Shown in pieces: positions 63,964-64,000 of a DNA stretch of 64,000 nt. The first letter of the stretch is position 1, and each line of letters begins with the position of its first letter. This stretch comes from Whitmania pigra. Taxonomy: Eukaryota; Annelida; Clitellata; Hirudinida; Haemopidae. A program made the position numbers and the translations under genes. The stretch lies in contig JAJTWR010000021.1 of assembly GCA_021613335.1 (NCBI GenBank), forward strand, positions 1,547,501 to 1,611,500. Direction: 5' to 3'. Under the pieces are notes generated by a model. It worked only from the letters and a program-made list of their open reading frames with translations. It did not search any database and was not told where the DNA came from.

Positions 63964-63977
63964 GCGGAAGTCACGTG
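63964..63977. promoter_or_regulatory. Candidate ETS plus E-box promoter element
   Basis: GCGGAAGTCACGTG joins an ETS-type core (CGGAAGT) to an E-box (TCACGTG), about 35-45 bp upstream of the TOP tract. This is a plausible core promoter element of EEF1A, based on motif and position only. Confidence 0.4.
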
Positions 63978-64000
63978 CTTCATGAGAGGTTGTACTTCCA

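Overview
This is animal nuclear DNA: AT-rich, with spliceosomal introns and several decayed transposon families. Every conserved protein is metazoan. The gene set and repeat types suggest an invertebrate, probably a lophotrochozoan such as an annelid or leech. That placement is inference and no marker in the window fixes the species.

Seven protein genes can be supported. From left to right they are: an intronless CPSF1 (cleavage/polyadenylation factor, minus strand, 1910-5845); a 15-exon sodium-coupled SLC5-family transporter (minus, 9001-16984); an intronless VCP/p97-type AAA ATPase that lacks the usual C-terminal tail (minus, 23686-25992); a two-exon mucin-like single-pass membrane protein of unknown function (plus, 31884-34662); a roughly 50-exon UBR5/hyd HECT ubiquitin ligase of about 3009 residues (plus, 35758-53640); a 17-exon thimet oligopeptidase/neurolysin (minus, 54754-60933); and EEF1A in five coding exons (minus, 61802-63689). 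I joined exons by hand from splice sites and reading phase. The spliced UBR5, peptidase, EEF1A, mucin-like and SLC5 models all keep an open frame and have lengths divisible by three.

The stretches between 6-8 kb, 14-23 kb and 27-31 kb are transposon territory. They hold a piggyBac transposase relic, an L2/CR1-type LINE sitting in an SLC5 intron, a second LINE of another clade, a tRNA-derived SINE family, a hAT relic inserted into a pogo-like transposase gene, and an element whose inverted ends are built of tandem repeats of about 15 bp (foldback-like). Several dispersed repeats occur in two copies within the window and can be aligned directly.

The genes are housekeeping or general cellular functions (mRNA 3'-end formation, segregase ATPase, ubiquitin ligation, peptide turnover, translation elongation) with no operon-like logic. 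I found no clearly new multi-gene system. The most unusual items are the tail-less intronless VCP, the foldback-like element with internally repetitive ends, the mucin-like orphan, an in-frame 78-nt intron in UBR5, and the GC-AG introns and AAG acceptors.
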